A stretch of 64,000 nt of DNA from Melitaea cinxia (GCF_905220565.1 NC_059407.1:1364001-1428000); one strand, 5' to 3'. Positions 47,373 to 59,745 are shown, numbered from the stretch's first letter. The notes: generated from the letters alone by a model not told the origin. Translations and numbers: made by a program.

Positions 47373-47851
47373 GTAACTAAGTATGTAAGTGAGAATTTTG
47401 AAATCAAACAATAACTGTCAGCTATTTTTTTGTATTTAAAAATACATACACAAATTTCTTTTTTTTACATTGTCTCTAATGGTACAGATTATTTTTTCAA
47501 TTGTGGTATAAGATAAAGAACACATAAAGGAGATTAATCTTTGCGGTTGAGACTGAAGTATTCATTAGATTCTATTTATCCAAATACTAGGAATTTCATT
47601 GTTAGACCATAAACTAAAGACGATCGTTGTATGTCATTTGTTATCTGTAGTGAATAACAACAACAATGAACTGAAAGCCATGTAAATTTTAATGACTTTT
47701 ATTTCATAAAATACAAACTAAGGAATTTCTAAGCAGGGGAGGGGTTGCTTTCTGGCAAGGGACCCGCAACCCGCATGGACAACGCAACCGCATGTTGCAG
47801 ATGTCCATGGGTGACGGTAGCCATTCAACATCAATAGTAGTAGCAGTAATG

Positions 47852-48070
47852 GCGTAAACTCATGTGTTTTGCCCATAGTCACCACGCTGAGCAGGCGGGT
47901 TGGTGACCGCAGGGCTGGCTTTGTCGCACCGAAGACGCTACCGCCCGTCTTCGGCCTGTGTATTTCAAAGCCAGCAGTTGGATTGTTATGTTATATTGCT
48001 AACGCCATTTTTATGTGCGAACTTGTGGATGCCTATCTCCAGCAGTGGATTGCGTTAGGCTGAAGTGAGA
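47852..48070. repeat. Family B in fold-back arrangement
   Basis: 47852-47990 is family B in reverse ('gcgtaaactcatgtgttttg' to 'aagccagcagttggattgtt'). 48001-48070 is the forward 3' end ('tgcgaacttgtggatgccta'). The two overlap only in the short complementary stretch around 'ggcgtaaact'. Confidence 0.75.
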
Positions 48071-48384
48071 AGCAGTAATTACTAATAAAGAATTATTTAT
48101 TTATATTTAATAGTATATTAAATCCGAATAAAATCAGGTTCTTAAGTTCAATATAAAGCGAAGAAGCCTAGGCTATAAAATTGACTGTATTAAAATATAC
48201 GTCGTGTTCTATTTAACCTGATTACTGCAACATTGTAGCGAAGCGTGTTATGAAGCGCATGGACGCTTTAACCAGCTCTCATTTTACTATAAATGCTTAA
48301 TATAGTTCTGTTGTCTCCTTCTTCTAGATAACTTTTGAATTTTTTTAAACTACAAAACATCAATCATCTCTTAATGCAAGTAGG

Positions 48385-48592
48385 CTTTCAAAATCAAAAT
48401 AAATAAAAATTTATTTATTTCAAGGATTTCCAATATAAAGTGTCTACTATATTTTCATACAAAAAAAAAAAAGAAAATCTAGCTACTGTAAACATTTTGA
48501 AACATCGTTTTAGAAATTTAAATTATATTAGTGTTTGGTAAATTAATTTTGGTTACCACCGATTTGGAATGTAGATTCTGCAGACAAGAATA
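48385..48592 (-). repeat. LINE-type 3' end (relative of 17995), decayed
   Basis: In reverse it shows the tail 'ttcaaaatcaaaataaataa' and 'ccaccgatttggaatgtaga' with 'ttctgcaga'. The middle is strongly altered and contains a poly-A run. Confidence 0.55.
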
Positions 48593-51056
48593 GATAATAT
48601 CGGCATTCAATTGGGTGCCTTTCGGGCTATCGTAGAAAAAAAACAAATCGTAAAAATGTCTTTTAATTTGTCTTAAAATTTATTAATTCGATTTTGTGAT
48701 ACGTTGTTATAAATGTTCTTTTGAAATATGTGAACTATACGAACTCGTGACCTTTGACGTCATAGTCCACATTAAGTAACTAGTTATGAAAAACGAAAGT
48801 TAATTAATTTGTAACAAAATATTTCGTACATCTCGCTGATTAATCACGTTCATTAGTCAAACTCGAGTTGAAATGTTTTTTAGTTATGTAATCTTGTGTG
48901 GAATTAGTTTTAGATGTTGTTTGTTATTCACGCGTGACTTGTATGTATAATTTTTGAATTAAAAAAAGTAGAAGAACATTTTTTTAATGATTTGATAATA
49001 AAAAGTATATAATTAGATAAACATCGTTCCTATTTCATTCTGAGTTTTTAAAATGAGATTTTATATTTATAAAACGACTAGCCGTTTCAGTTTGCAATTA
49101 TTTTGATTGATTTTTGTTACAAGGATTATGATTGTGATATATTTTATTTGTATTTTCGTACACTTGTAACAAAAGAAAAAAAAATTAATCGATATTAGTC
49201 GGCTTTTACTTAAAACACAACTATTCACTCGCTTACCTTAAATACGCACGACTGCTTGTGTACCTATGTTTCATAATTACTAAGTTTTTACTGTTGAAAT
49301 TATTTAAAGCGTTCAAAATAGTAATCCAAAAACAAACTCAACTAATCAGAATAAAAATAATTATTGAATTCCAATACAAATACAAAAAAAAAAAAAACGA
49401 TCCCAATGATATCGAATTCGATAACTTTTTAAAACTATTTAAAATTCGAATACACGAAAAAACTGTTTACTCGAGTATTCAAGAAATAATCAGCTAGTAA
49501 ATTGCTTTTAATACAATTTATCAATCGAACAGCTATAGGAAATCGAACTTTACCGAATCGGTAAAACATCGTATGGGTGGTCCCATTAGTTGGGAACATT
49601 GACTCACTTGTCTATGCCTCGTTTACATATTCAACTAACATAAATTGTCATTACACCAATCACTCGGTACATTGAATCGACTTCAATCGATTTGATATCG
49701 ATTCTCCGCTGGACGCCGTTAGGTTACCTATAAACGTTAGTCACGACAGTTTTGTAGTAAAGTATTGTCTTAATAAAGGTGTGTTATATAATTAAGTAGT
49801 TCGAAAGTAGTGCAAGTCAAACAAAATTATTACAAAGTATTGAAAGTTACTCTTATTTATTAGTAGAATACTCATTTGGGTAATTAAGAATATTTATAAA
49901 AAGTAATACTTATCATTTATCATGTTTATTGAATAAATATAATAAAAACTTCGTCACTATTTTTTAGTGTGTTTAATTATATTTGTAATATATTCGATAT
50001 TTAAATATATTTGTTAAAATCTTTTTTTTTTTTGAGTTCAATCTTAAATACGAATCGAGATTTTATGTCCTACGACAGTCTTACTATTTCTAGTTGTATC
50101 GTACGCGCACAGCCTTAAATTTCATTACAATCTTTTCAATTTTGTATGTAATATACGATTTTATATTTTCTAAAGTGTTGCCATTAACGTCTTTTATATG
50201 AACTTTTATAGAGCATCATCTGTTTATAACCAAAAATAAATAATGTTCGACGTTTTATCACTAGACGGGACTTGACAAACGAACGGACACATGTTATGTT
50301 TATATATTGATCATTTATATTCTATGAAATTGTTATCGATATAACATTGTCATCGATTTTATTTGTAAATCTATAGAAATATTCAAATAACATGATGTTT
50401 TGAAAATGTAAAGTAATCTTTTAGATATAACTTATAATAAATAAGTAAATCTATTTGCATAGATACGTAACTGCATGTTTATAGAATCTGATGAAATTAA
50501 TTCAGTCTGATATATTGTTGAAAATGATAAAAAAAAAATCGGTTCCAATATATTTCGAGATACCATGCCGCCGACGAATGTAAAGGAATTCTTATACACT
50601 CATAATCTATGTTTATATCAAGTTCAAAAGATTATATTTAAATTGATATAGTATACATAATTTTCCAGCCTTATCTATCATTATTTGAAAAATGAGCGTT
50701 GTAACATAACAATGTTAACTTCGATATTATACTTTTAGTAAAAAGAATATAAAAAATGATCCGTAAAGGTAACTAATATGTCATTTATTTAAAATGTTTT
50801 TTAGTAATTGGTTTAATTTCAAATACAATCAGTATCAGTAAGTCAATAAAACGTAAAACAAAAATAATCAATAAAAAGTTACGAAGGACTAAATAAATAC
50901 AATGAGATCGTGAACGTAATACAGAATAGGTTCGATTACATTCAAACTATAAAAAAAAAACCGAACGAGTAGCAAGTACATTGACCTATTAATCTACTTA
51001 ACTTACATAACAAAGTCGCATTTAGAATAATAAGTGACAATATATCCATTTTTCTC
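48593..51056. other. Long AT-rich intron sequence
   Basis: A 79-codon lysine- and isoleucine-rich frame (49258-49497) is low-complexity, includes a poly-A run and is unlikely to be real. Several 'atcgat' clusters lie at 49540-49720. No exon recognised. Confidence 0.45.
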
Positions 51057-51073
51057 GCGTGCTCTACCATCAA

Positions 51074-51133
51074 TGTCTCCTCGTAATTATCCATTGAAAT
51101 GCATCAAAGAAATACCAACTCTGCGTCCCAAAG
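51074..51133 (+). other. Short open frame ending at a strong splice-donor match
   Basis: ATG followed by about 20 sense codons (MSPRNYPLKCIKEI...) runs to 'cccaaag|gtaaggtg', a strong donor. No homologue is recognised and there is no supporting acceptor or second exon. It is offered as a candidate only. Confidence 0.15.
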
Positions 51134-51716
51134 GTAAGGTGCAAAATCGATTGTCATAATATGTGATTTAAGTTGTTTGTGCCGATATCAAACTTAAAGC
51201 TGTGGCGTTAACTGGGATTTGCAGCGAGAATCGTAAATGTGTATCAAACGCAAGTCGCTTGTTAAGTTGTAATCTAGCTTGTTCAAATTACTGAGGTGTA
51301 CCACACATACAATGCATACAGATAGTTTAAATCACTTGAAATGGTCGAAACATAAACATTGATTCAGTTTGTAACTGTACAGTTAAAAGTTACATTGTCA
51401 CTTGAAGTAGGAATGAAGATCATTACATACAAGACACACACAAAACAGGACAAGAGTATTACATAAAAGAAAACAATGTTATTACATTGTTAAACAAAAC
51501 AACATCAAAATTCAAATTGTTTGAATTGTATTAACTGGTTTCTAAACAAAAGGCTTTATATAGACTTAATAAAGCCCCGATATAATAGGTATGTTTAAAA
51601 TCACAGCTTCGAGAAAGTCAAAATACTGCTATAAAATATATCATCTAAACTAAACGTTATGAAAAGTTGATGCAATTCTCAAAAGTAAATAATTTCAATA
51701 AATCTGTTCCTTTTTT

Positions 51717-52330
51717 AACCGACTTCCAAAAAAGGAGGAGGTTCTCAATTCGACTGTATTTTTTTTTTTTTTTTTTTTTTATGTATGTTACATCAGAACT
51801 TTTGACCGGGTAGACCGATTTCGACAAATTTTGTTTTAATCGAAAGGTGGTGTGTGCCAATTGGTCCCATTTAAATTTATTTGAGATCTAACTACTACTT
51901 TTCGAGTTATATCTAATAATGCGTTTTTACTTGACGCTTTTTTCGTCGACCTACGTTGTATTATACCGCATAACTTTCTACTAAATGTACCGATGTTGAT
52001 AATTCTTTTTTTGTTGAAAAGGGGATATCCCTAGTTTAGTACCGTGATAAGGAAACCAGAATCTGATGATGGGATCCCAGAGAAATCGAGGGAAACTCTC
52101 GAAAATCCGTAATAACTTTTTATTGGGTGTACCGATTTTGATAATTTTTAATTTAATCGAAAGCTGATGTTTATCATGTGGTCACATATAAATTTTATCG
52201 AGATCTGATAACTACTTTTTGAGTAATCTTTGATAACGCGTAGTTACTTGACTATTTTTTCGTCGATCTACGTTGTATTACTTGTCGATGTAATTGAAGT
52301 CGGTTTTTTTTCGTTTGTCTGCAAACACAA
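51717..52330 (+). repeat. Family F element, internally duplicated
   Basis: It begins 'aaccgacttccaaaaaagga' and has two similar half-units (about 51800-51965 and 52120-52285), each with 'taccgatt' or 'gaccgatt', 'ttaatcgaaag', 'gagatct', 'aactac' and 'gatctacgttgtatta' or the like. It ends 'gaagtcggttttttttcg'. The outer 'aaccgacttc' and 'gaagtcggtt' are inverted, but the family continues past the right one (also present at 6326), so this may not be a true terminal repeat. Confidence 0.75.
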
Positions 52331-52916
52331 TTATTACAATTTTTTTTTTCAAAGATAATTGTCATAAACTTTCGTGTGTACCATTTTTGTGAAGTAACAA
52401 AAAAAGGACTTATAAAAATAAAACATTACTGACACAATGAAAGAACCCAATTCTGTACCTAGATATATTACTTTAGACTTGTTACGGTGCCTCAGTCAGT
52501 CTGTCAGTCAGCTAATCTTGATATGTCATATAAGTACACACACATATATATAGGTATACATACTTTATAAATAAGTACAGGAGTCACATTGAAGAATCAA
52601 GTATGGTTTCATTGACATTTTATATGATGTCACGATGTATCAGCATACTCTGATGATATTGTAACTCGCAACGCGTAGTGTATCTCATTTATTTGGCATG
52701 GCTTTGATAAATAATACTTAGGCGATTGCCTCACGGGAGAAACAAGCTCGGTTCATTATATATCACACAAACAAATGTGTGGTTAAAATATTCCGTATTC
52801 AAAAATTCTATTTCAGTTACTATATTTGGACCAAAAGGAAAATAAATTTATTTTGATAAAATTGACCAGTGTCGATCTTAAATCATATCCTACTGGATAT
52901 GAAGATCGAATTATTC

Positions 52917-53254
52917 ATCTATACAAATAAATAAAATTGGTGTTGTCTGTTTGTAATATTTAAATAATCGCTTTTCACTATATACATATGGATGTATACA
53001 CGGTACATATTACATATACCAAAATAACATTTTTTCACAATTTTTGTCTGTCTGTCTGTCTGTTTGCTTGTTCCGGCTAATCTCTGAAACGGCTGGACAG
53101 ATTTCGATGGGACTTTCACTGGCAGATGGCTGATGTAATAAGGAGTAAATAAGGCTACTTTTATTTTAGAAATTTATTTGTTTTTTAGTCTGCGAACTGA
53201 AAAATAACTTTTTTGTTAAATTCCACGCGGACGAAGTCAAGGGCACAGCTAGTG
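52917..53254 (-). repeat. Family D, full length
   Basis: Complete in reverse, 'atctatacaaataaataaaa' to 'ggcacagctagt', with (GTCT)n and 'gaaacggctggacag'. The 66-codon - frame is repeat-derived. Confidence 0.92.
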
Positions 53255-53499
53255 TTATATATGATTAAAAAAATGTGTAGTTAGTCTATGGCTGTTCCTA
53301 CACCCGTAAATCTAATAAAGTGCAATATGAAAGAACAAACAGTTGCAAACGTGGACAGTTACGGTTAAAAATGAGCTACGATCTTAAAGCCTATCTCTTT
53401 ATATCTTACAATAATTAAATTCACAAACACACAACACTCACAAAACTAACTTCAACAAAATATTACTGTATGTATATAAAATGTGTAAATACCCTAAGG

Positions 53500-53762
53500 T
53501 CAACAATCACATCAATAAATAACAGATGGCGCTGTTAAAACAATAGATTGTGTGATCGACATCGAAATGGGTTCATTTGATTGTGCAAAAACGCCGCGCA
53601 TGCGTGATTCGCACTGGATTTGTAACTGTAGCTGTTTTGAATATCTAAATAGATTAGCACCTAATGTTTTATATTTATACACGTTTGATACTATCTTACC
53701 CGTTTGGTTTTGCTCGTTAATTTCGTTATTAGGAGTTAGTTTTAATTGACTAAGCCCAGATA
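53500..53762. other. Single-copy island with overlapping frames on both strands
   Basis: A moderately GC-rich core ('aaaacgccgcgcatgcgtga') carries a 65-codon + frame (53552-53749) and an 86-codon - frame (53512-53772). Neither encodes a domain I recognise. Regulatory DNA or an unknown exon are both possible. Confidence 0.35.
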
Positions 53763-53794
53763 TTGTTACCAATATAACATCATAATTTAGGCTT

Positions 53795-53955
53795 ATGTAG
53801 TATAGGTGGCGAATGCTAGTGCGACCCCATCTCGCTCCACCCAGGCGGACGACTGCTCACACTTGATGGTTTTTTAGTCAGTAGGAGTCTGACATAACCC
53901 TCTGGCGCCCCCGCCCTGGAGGGTATCCATGATGGATTTTCCTCACGTAAAAAAA
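53795..53955 (-). repeat. GC-rich retroposon-like fragment
   Basis: 'tctggcgcccccgccctgga' and 'ctccacccaggcggacgact' are the most GC-rich in the window. The wording resembles a lepidopteran non-LTR fragment I have seen, but I cannot assign its class. Orientation is a guess from an adjacent A-run. Confidence 0.45.
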
Positions 53956-54957
53956 AGCTATAGCCTTAGTATCCTTCATAAAATGCGTTCAAATAACTTT
54001 CAACAAAGAAAACAATTGAAAAACGTATTCTAATAGATTAGCTGTTAAGCCGTACTTGTTCGTGATGCCTTAGGTTGGCTGGTTGGCTCATAGTAACTGG
54101 CTGTTAGTTTATTTGTTAGCTTTATAGTCTATATAAGCTACACTGATGTTTGGTTCTTATAAATAAAAATATTTAATACAAACATTGTAGAGAAAAGGTA
54201 ATGAAAGCTTTATCTTAATTAAAAGTAGTTGATTTGATTTTTGGAATGAAGTTACTTATGGGGCGTTGCGGAGGGGTATCGTAGCCTGCAACAAGCATTC
54301 ATAACGTTAAAAAAAAGCTTGAGATTTTTTATGTATAGTCTGTGTATGATGGCGATACAGTGTCTGATGGTCGCAGTACAGTAAATATTTAGAATCTAAA
54401 AATAATGATTACGATCCACAAATGATAATGATTACGAAATGATAAATTATTGTGATATCTTGTTGATAAACAAATCATAATAAAAATTTATACCCGAAAA
54501 TAATTATTTTCTTTATACCTCGAATAGGAATTTAAATTAATATTTTATAATAAGGAACTTCGTTCCTATCTGGTGTCCCACGAGACGAAACTTTTTTTTT
54601 CAATTAGCATTTATTAACAAATATAGGCTGTTAAACATTGCGTTGCGTTTGAGCGTGAAGAGTTTATTAATTATTATTCTTATTATTATTATTAAATAAA
54701 TAATAGTCGTAAATACGACTTTAAATTATTGTAAATCGTCAGAACAATCTTAAAACTTACGTCACTAGGAAAATAGTTAAGAATAGAAACACAGCTGGTG
54801 AGGTAAACATATATTTTTACTCACTTACTCTCGATACGCCCGCTGCTTACGAATTACGTTTATTAATAGGCACGCGCGGTGTAAGGGTTGACGATGAATT
54901 CTTTAAAATATTTTTAGCTAAATACTGTTAAACAATAATTATTTTTTATTTTTTTAT
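53956..54957. other. AT-rich intron sequence
   Basis: Has a TTA/TAA-rich run at 54665-54710. No exon recognised. Confidence 0.4.
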
Positions 54958-55016
54958 TTTTTTATACAACTAGATCGGCAAACAGCTTAAAGACCTGCAA
55001 CACCAGAACCATCGCA
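54958..55016 (-). repeat. Family C relic with internal deletion
   Basis: 'tacaactagatcggcaaaca' is joined directly to 'gacctgcaacaccagaacca'; the central hairpin region is missing. Confidence 0.7.
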
Positions 55017-55455
55017 CTATTTCTAGCTTACTTTGAGCTAGCAAAACAAAACGTATATATGTATACACTCAATAACACAATAAATAAACTATTTTTTTTT
55101 AATATTTTTAATGTAAAGAATACAAAATACTTTTGTATACATTAACAGCCCTATTTCGACACCCTGAAGGATATATCGCCTCCCGAACGCTTTCAACTCA
55201 CCGACGTCACACGCAATAATAATTCGCAACTGCCATTGTATCAGCATTGTATTTTAATTCCGTTGTGTCAAGATTCAACAAACGTTATGACCAGTAACAT
55301 TGAACTACGCGAAAATACCTTTTGAACTTTCGAGAAATTCTATAATCTCTTTGAACATGATAAAATTGTATTTATGTGAGGTAAACAATGTGAGTGAAAA
55401 CAAAGATACGGCAAAACTACACGTTAATACGGGTAATAATAATTAAGTTATAACG

Positions 55456-55552
55456 TGATTGGGGATAGGGTCGGCAATGCGTTTGCGATTCTTCTGGTTT
55501 TGCAGGCGTCTATGGGCTGCGGTAATCGCTTACCGTCTGGTGAGCCGTATTA
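55456..55552 (+). repeat. Family C fragment
   Basis: 'gattggggatagggtcggca' to 'tctggtgagccgta'; both ends are missing. Confidence 0.8.
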
Positions 55553-56045
55553 TTATCGATAGCATTACGTTATGACATACGCAAGTGACAGTAATGAGTA
55601 AGATTTTTTTTTCTAGTATTTGACCTTTGAACAAGAAAATATCGTTAGCATTTTTGTTTCTTCTCTTGTTTTTAAAAACGTACACTCATCTAACCCCGAT
55701 CTTAATCCAGAAAAAATACTCAAAGAACTTGAGCATTTTAGATTAAATAAATAAAAGTCCACTTAAGACGAATAACTTGTGTCATAAATTTTATTACATG
55801 ACAATGACTTAGATGCATAGCATGTCAAAGAGCACGCTGTCTAAATATTTTTGTATTAGTTGTTAATCGGTCATAAATTGGCCGATTCGAAATTTCTGAC
55901 ATCGTGTTTTGATCGATTTAGTAAATTTGTTATTTAAAACCGTTCTAATCTGAATATAAATATATTTTAACCCTAAAAAGATGTGGAAAAAATTATTCAC
56001 TGAAATTTCTATACCGTGGATGAGATTTATTGCAAATATCTACAG

Positions 56046-56127
56046 TGCCCAGTTCAGCATCATCGTTGCTTATGTATAGCAAATGCAGCCCAAGTTCAGC
56101 ATCACCGTGGCTTATGTACAGCAAATA
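56046..56127. repeat. Tandem duplication, about 41-bp period
   Basis: 'agttcagcatcatcgttgct' (56051) and 'agttcagcatcaccgtggct' (56093), each followed by 'tatgta.agcaaat'. GC-richer than its flanks. Confidence 0.85.
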
Positions 56128-56209
56128 ATAAAATAATATCGCAATGACGTGTATGAAGTCTAAAAAGACCGCATGTGGTTTCCAATATTTTTATTATTAT
56201 TTATTTTTA

Positions 56210-56332
56210 TTTTATACTTTATTGTACACCACAGATATATTACAAACAAAGCATAAAGATAGTTACAGACAGTGAAGTACAATGGGCGGACTTATGGCTT
56301 ATTAGCCATTTCTTCCAGACAACCCAGACATA
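56210..56332 (-). repeat. LINE-type 3' end with hairpin, inverted copy
   Basis: Reverse of 10768-10905: 'tttattgtacaccacagata', 'gtgaagtacaatgggcggac', hairpin at 56294-56309, and 'ttcttccagacaaccc'. Confidence 0.85.
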
Positions 56333-56496
56333 AAAAGGAAACTTATTATCTAAATTATTATTAATATATTTTTCATAATTAGAGGCAGATTATATCAACA
56401 ATTATTTACTAAGACAAAATACTACAAATATCATCTAATTTTGAAGAAAAAAAACCTTTAATATGGTTCCTACTATAAATGTGTCTAGTTTTTTTT

Positions 56497-56632
56497 CATC
56501 ATCATCATTATCATTACAGCCTATACAGTCCACTGCTGGACATAGGCCTCCACAAGTTTACGCCAAAAATAACGTGAACTCATGTGTTTTGCCCATAGTC
56601 ACCACGCTGGGCAGGCGGGTTGGTGACCGTAG
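56497..56632 (-). repeat. Family B, 5'-truncated
   Basis: (CATCAT) tail, 'tccactgctggacataggcc' to 'gcaggcgggttggtgaccg'. The 62-codon + frame is repeat-derived. Confidence 0.9.
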
Positions 56633-57401
56633 TTTTTTTTACTTTTCGTAAATTCTAACATGATTCCTAACAATATACAAATTATATTACAAATTTGTGT
56701 TTTATTTATTTATCAATAATGTAAAATTGAATTGTAGTTAAAAAATATATTACTTATTTATCAATTTGTAAGTATGTTGATATAAAAAAATTATTATTAT
56801 CGTTATATTTTCTGTACAAAAAAAATGTGTTATCTTTCTAGTATTAACTTCTAATTTTTATAAATAGGTAAAAGTTATGTGGCACAAATGTAACAAAACG
56901 TTAATTTTATTCATAAACTATTCAATTGTTGGAATAAAACTCGCGTGGGTTAGGACAGGGCCGGAATAGGTCAGCAGTTACAAAAAATCAGGCTCTTTAA
57001 TTTTTGTCATTAATTAACAAGAAATCATAAACTAAATTATGTTACCATGATAAATTAATAATTAAAGAATTCTCCAAGTTCGTAATTCTTGAAATTAGTA
57101 TAAGACATTACTGTAAACCAACTGGCTACCTATTTTTCCTCAATCCGGCCCTGGATAATAGCCAATGAGTGACCGCTACTTAGAGGTGAAAAAGGTTGAA
57201 ATGGATCGTAAATATATATTTAATAGACGATAAGACGACCTTTGAAATATTGTTGTGTCCAATAAAATACAGTTTGTAAATATAACAGGAGTTTAACGCA
57301 CATATGAGCGGATTGATTTTGATAAACGCGCTATTGAAATAAATTATAATATTTAAAATCCCAAAAGTTAGGTAAGAATATTGTAAACTTTTTGTATATA
57401 G
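56633..57401. other. AT-rich intron sequence
   Basis: No exon recognised. The 81-codon - frame (57180-57425) is AT-rich and runs into the following repeat. Confidence 0.4.
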
Positions 57402-57565
57402 CTTTTCCCGCGGCTTCGCTCGCATTGAATTTTCTTCTTTTTTAAAAAGTTATGTTACTTCTACTACCATAAAGAATATGTGTACAAAGTTTCATTGATC
57501 GGTTAAGTAGTTTTCGCGTGAAATTGTAACAAAACAACTTACATATTTATAATATTAGTAGAGAA
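57402..57565 (+). repeat. Relative of the 30042 repeat (short form)
   Basis: 'agcttttcccgcggcttcgc', 'tacaaagtttcattgatcgg', 'agtagttttcgcgtgaaatt' and the end 'tttataatattagtagagaa', as in many lepidopteran short retroposons. Confidence 0.65.
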
Positions 57566-57804
57566 GTAAGCTTATATTAATAAAATTTAGTGTACCAAAT
57601 TAATTAGTATTACTTTCTTTGTTTATGTTTTTGACTGAAAGTCTGATACTTATGGACAAATTATAGCCTATATTTTCTTTTAACAACTTTATTATGTTCC
57701 ACGAAAAAAGAAACGATATTTAATATTTATCTAAATGAAAAAATTAGTTCGAAATAGACTTATCCGGTCAAAATAGTTTTATCAATTATTATTAATATCT
57801 ACAG

Positions 57805-58202
57805 ATCGCTTGGTATAGCGATTAACTGTTCATATTAAACTGCCTCCAGTTAGTTTGCTTATAACGCTAAATGTAGCGCGAGGGTACCCAACAACTCAGA
57901 AGACTAAGCACACGGAAGACGGAAATCCTAAAAGAAAGACCTTAGGATCGAATCCTGTATACCACGATGGCATTTTTAAATTATTTGAAAGTCGATCTGT
58001 TCTGCGTACTTGTCTATTAGTTGCGAAAGATATTTCCCAAAGAAATCATGTTATTAAAATAGCGCCTGAAAAGATTTCAGATAATCTCAAATCTTTCTTG
58101 ATAGCTTTCATCCAATGTTATACAACTCAAATTTTTGTACAACAGTTGTCAATCCATTTTCATAAATCTTCTAGTACTGATAATACCAACGCACTTTGTT
58201 AA
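57805..58202 (+). other. Longest open frame of the window, probably repeat-derived
   Basis: 57855-58202 gives 115 codons from ATG with no domain I recognise. Its first third covers 'gaccttaggatcgaatcctg', a box B-like tRNA signature, and 'atcgcttggtatagcga' (57807) is box A-like. A decayed tRNA-headed element is therefore more likely than a protein gene. No splice or promoter signal stands out. Confidence 0.3.
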
Positions 58203-58779
58203 AAATCAGATCGACCGTTAAAGCTAACACAGATGCATTACCAACTGCGCGGTAAAAAACATATTACTAAGTTATCACCGCATATACCCATTTCATAATC
58301 GGACCGTCGCCTCCCGCGTTGACGCACAACAAGAAAATCTTCTCAAAACAACATAACGGAACGTTAAGTGGCTAAAGGTGCAAACAAGGGATACATATAG
58401 TTAGCATAACACGTACAAATCGAAGCACAATTAGATTCCTACCTTATTTAGAATAACATAAGATTCAAAATGGTTTTAAGTTTACCTATATTGTTTGCTT
58501 AACTAATGAATGCTAAGAAGTGCTTGTAATCTGCAGTCGGTTGTCATTAAGCTCTGTATCTGGTCGTCTATTTGAGTTTTTTTCCTACTCGTAAACCAGT
58601 CGAAGAGTTCTAAGAATTAGTACCGGTACGGTAAACTACAGCTGTATATGTTTTATGGTATTCTTGTTTAGTTTAGCATCATTCATGACGATATTTACAA
58701 TGTATTTTATTAATGTAGGTGCAATTTAAAGAGCATTTGTTCTTTAATCAAAAATATCGATTTCATCTATACGCATTCA
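58203..58779. other. Moderately AT-rich intron sequence
   Basis: 58205-58260 contains 'taccaactgcgcggtaaaaa', which on the - strand resembles a tRNA D-arm ('gcgcagttggtaatgc'). No complete tRNA fold was found. Confidence 0.3.
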
Positions 58780-58850
58780 GCCTGTTACATTTTATTACTG
58801 AGCATAGGCGTTTTTAGAAGGATTGGAGCTTAAGCTCCATCCCTATATGA
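58780..58850 (-). repeat. SINE family A relic (3' end)
   Basis: 'cgcattcagcctgttacatt', 'tactgagcataggcgttttt' and 'gagcttaa'; strongly decayed. Confidence 0.55.
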
Positions 58851-58922
58851 AAACCAGTTTCATTAACCTAATTGAAAAAAAATTATGGTCAGCGATGGAA
58901 AATGTGGCGAAATCCGAGTGAC

Positions 58923-59231
58923 TGTTTGTATTATTAAAATAACCGCTTTTTGCTAAACGCATATGTATTTATACACGGTGCATATACCAAAATATCATTT
59001 TTTACATTTTTTTCCGTCCACCTCTCTGTCTGTCTATCTGTCTGTCTGTTTGTTCCGGCTAATATCTGAAACGACTGCACGGATTTTGATGAAATTTTCA
59101 CTAGCAGATAGGTGATATAATAAGGAGTAACTGAGGTTACTTTCATTTTAGAAATTTATTTATTTTGTAACTCTGCGAACTGAACGATTTTTTTTAGTTC
59201 CACGCGGACAATGTCGCGGGTACCGCTAGTA
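58923..59231 (-). repeat. Family D, full length
   Basis: In reverse, with '(gtct)n', 'tgttccggctaatatctgaa' and the head 'ttccacgcggacaatgtcgc'. The 70-codon - frame is repeat-derived. Confidence 0.9.
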
Positions 59232-59689
59232 TAAAAAATTATATTATATCTAGGTAATAATAAAATGTTTTTGATGTTTAAAGTTAAAATAATAAAGTGA
59301 GTTGAGTAATATTGGCTATCACGCAGCACTTTTAATCAAAGGCTTTCAATGGGATGAAATGGTGTGAAGTTATTTTAGAAACTCCTAAAAAGCACAAATG
59401 CTTGCATTTCAAAATGTGGTCTTAAAAATATTCGTTATGAGCAAAGATCGAACCTGGAACTGCTGGCAAATAACTAGGTCCAAAGACTTTTGCGTCGACT
59501 TTAAACTATTATAACTTTTAATCGTATGTACTAACAATATTACAGAGTATGTTTTGAGTTTCGTGTCAACTATCTGCATAATCAGGCAATCCTAACAAGC
59601 GGAACTCATTTCTAAAACTAATTTTAAAAATTAAAATCGTTATTAATATATCGTTAAAAAAATGTAACAACACTCAAAATCAAGGCGAA

Positions 59690-59745
59690 CAGGATTCAAA
59701 CCTGCGACCTTTTCGCTGCGCAATACAATGTCCGGCACATCTTAA
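59690..59745 (-). other. tRNA-like relic
   Basis: On the - strand 'ggtcgcaggtttgaatcctg' forms a plausible T arm (5-bp stem, 7-nt loop). It is preceded by 'ttgcgcagcgaaaaggt' and 'gtgccggacattg'. The 5' acceptor and D arm are not convincing. It is probably the head of a SINE. Confidence 0.45.
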
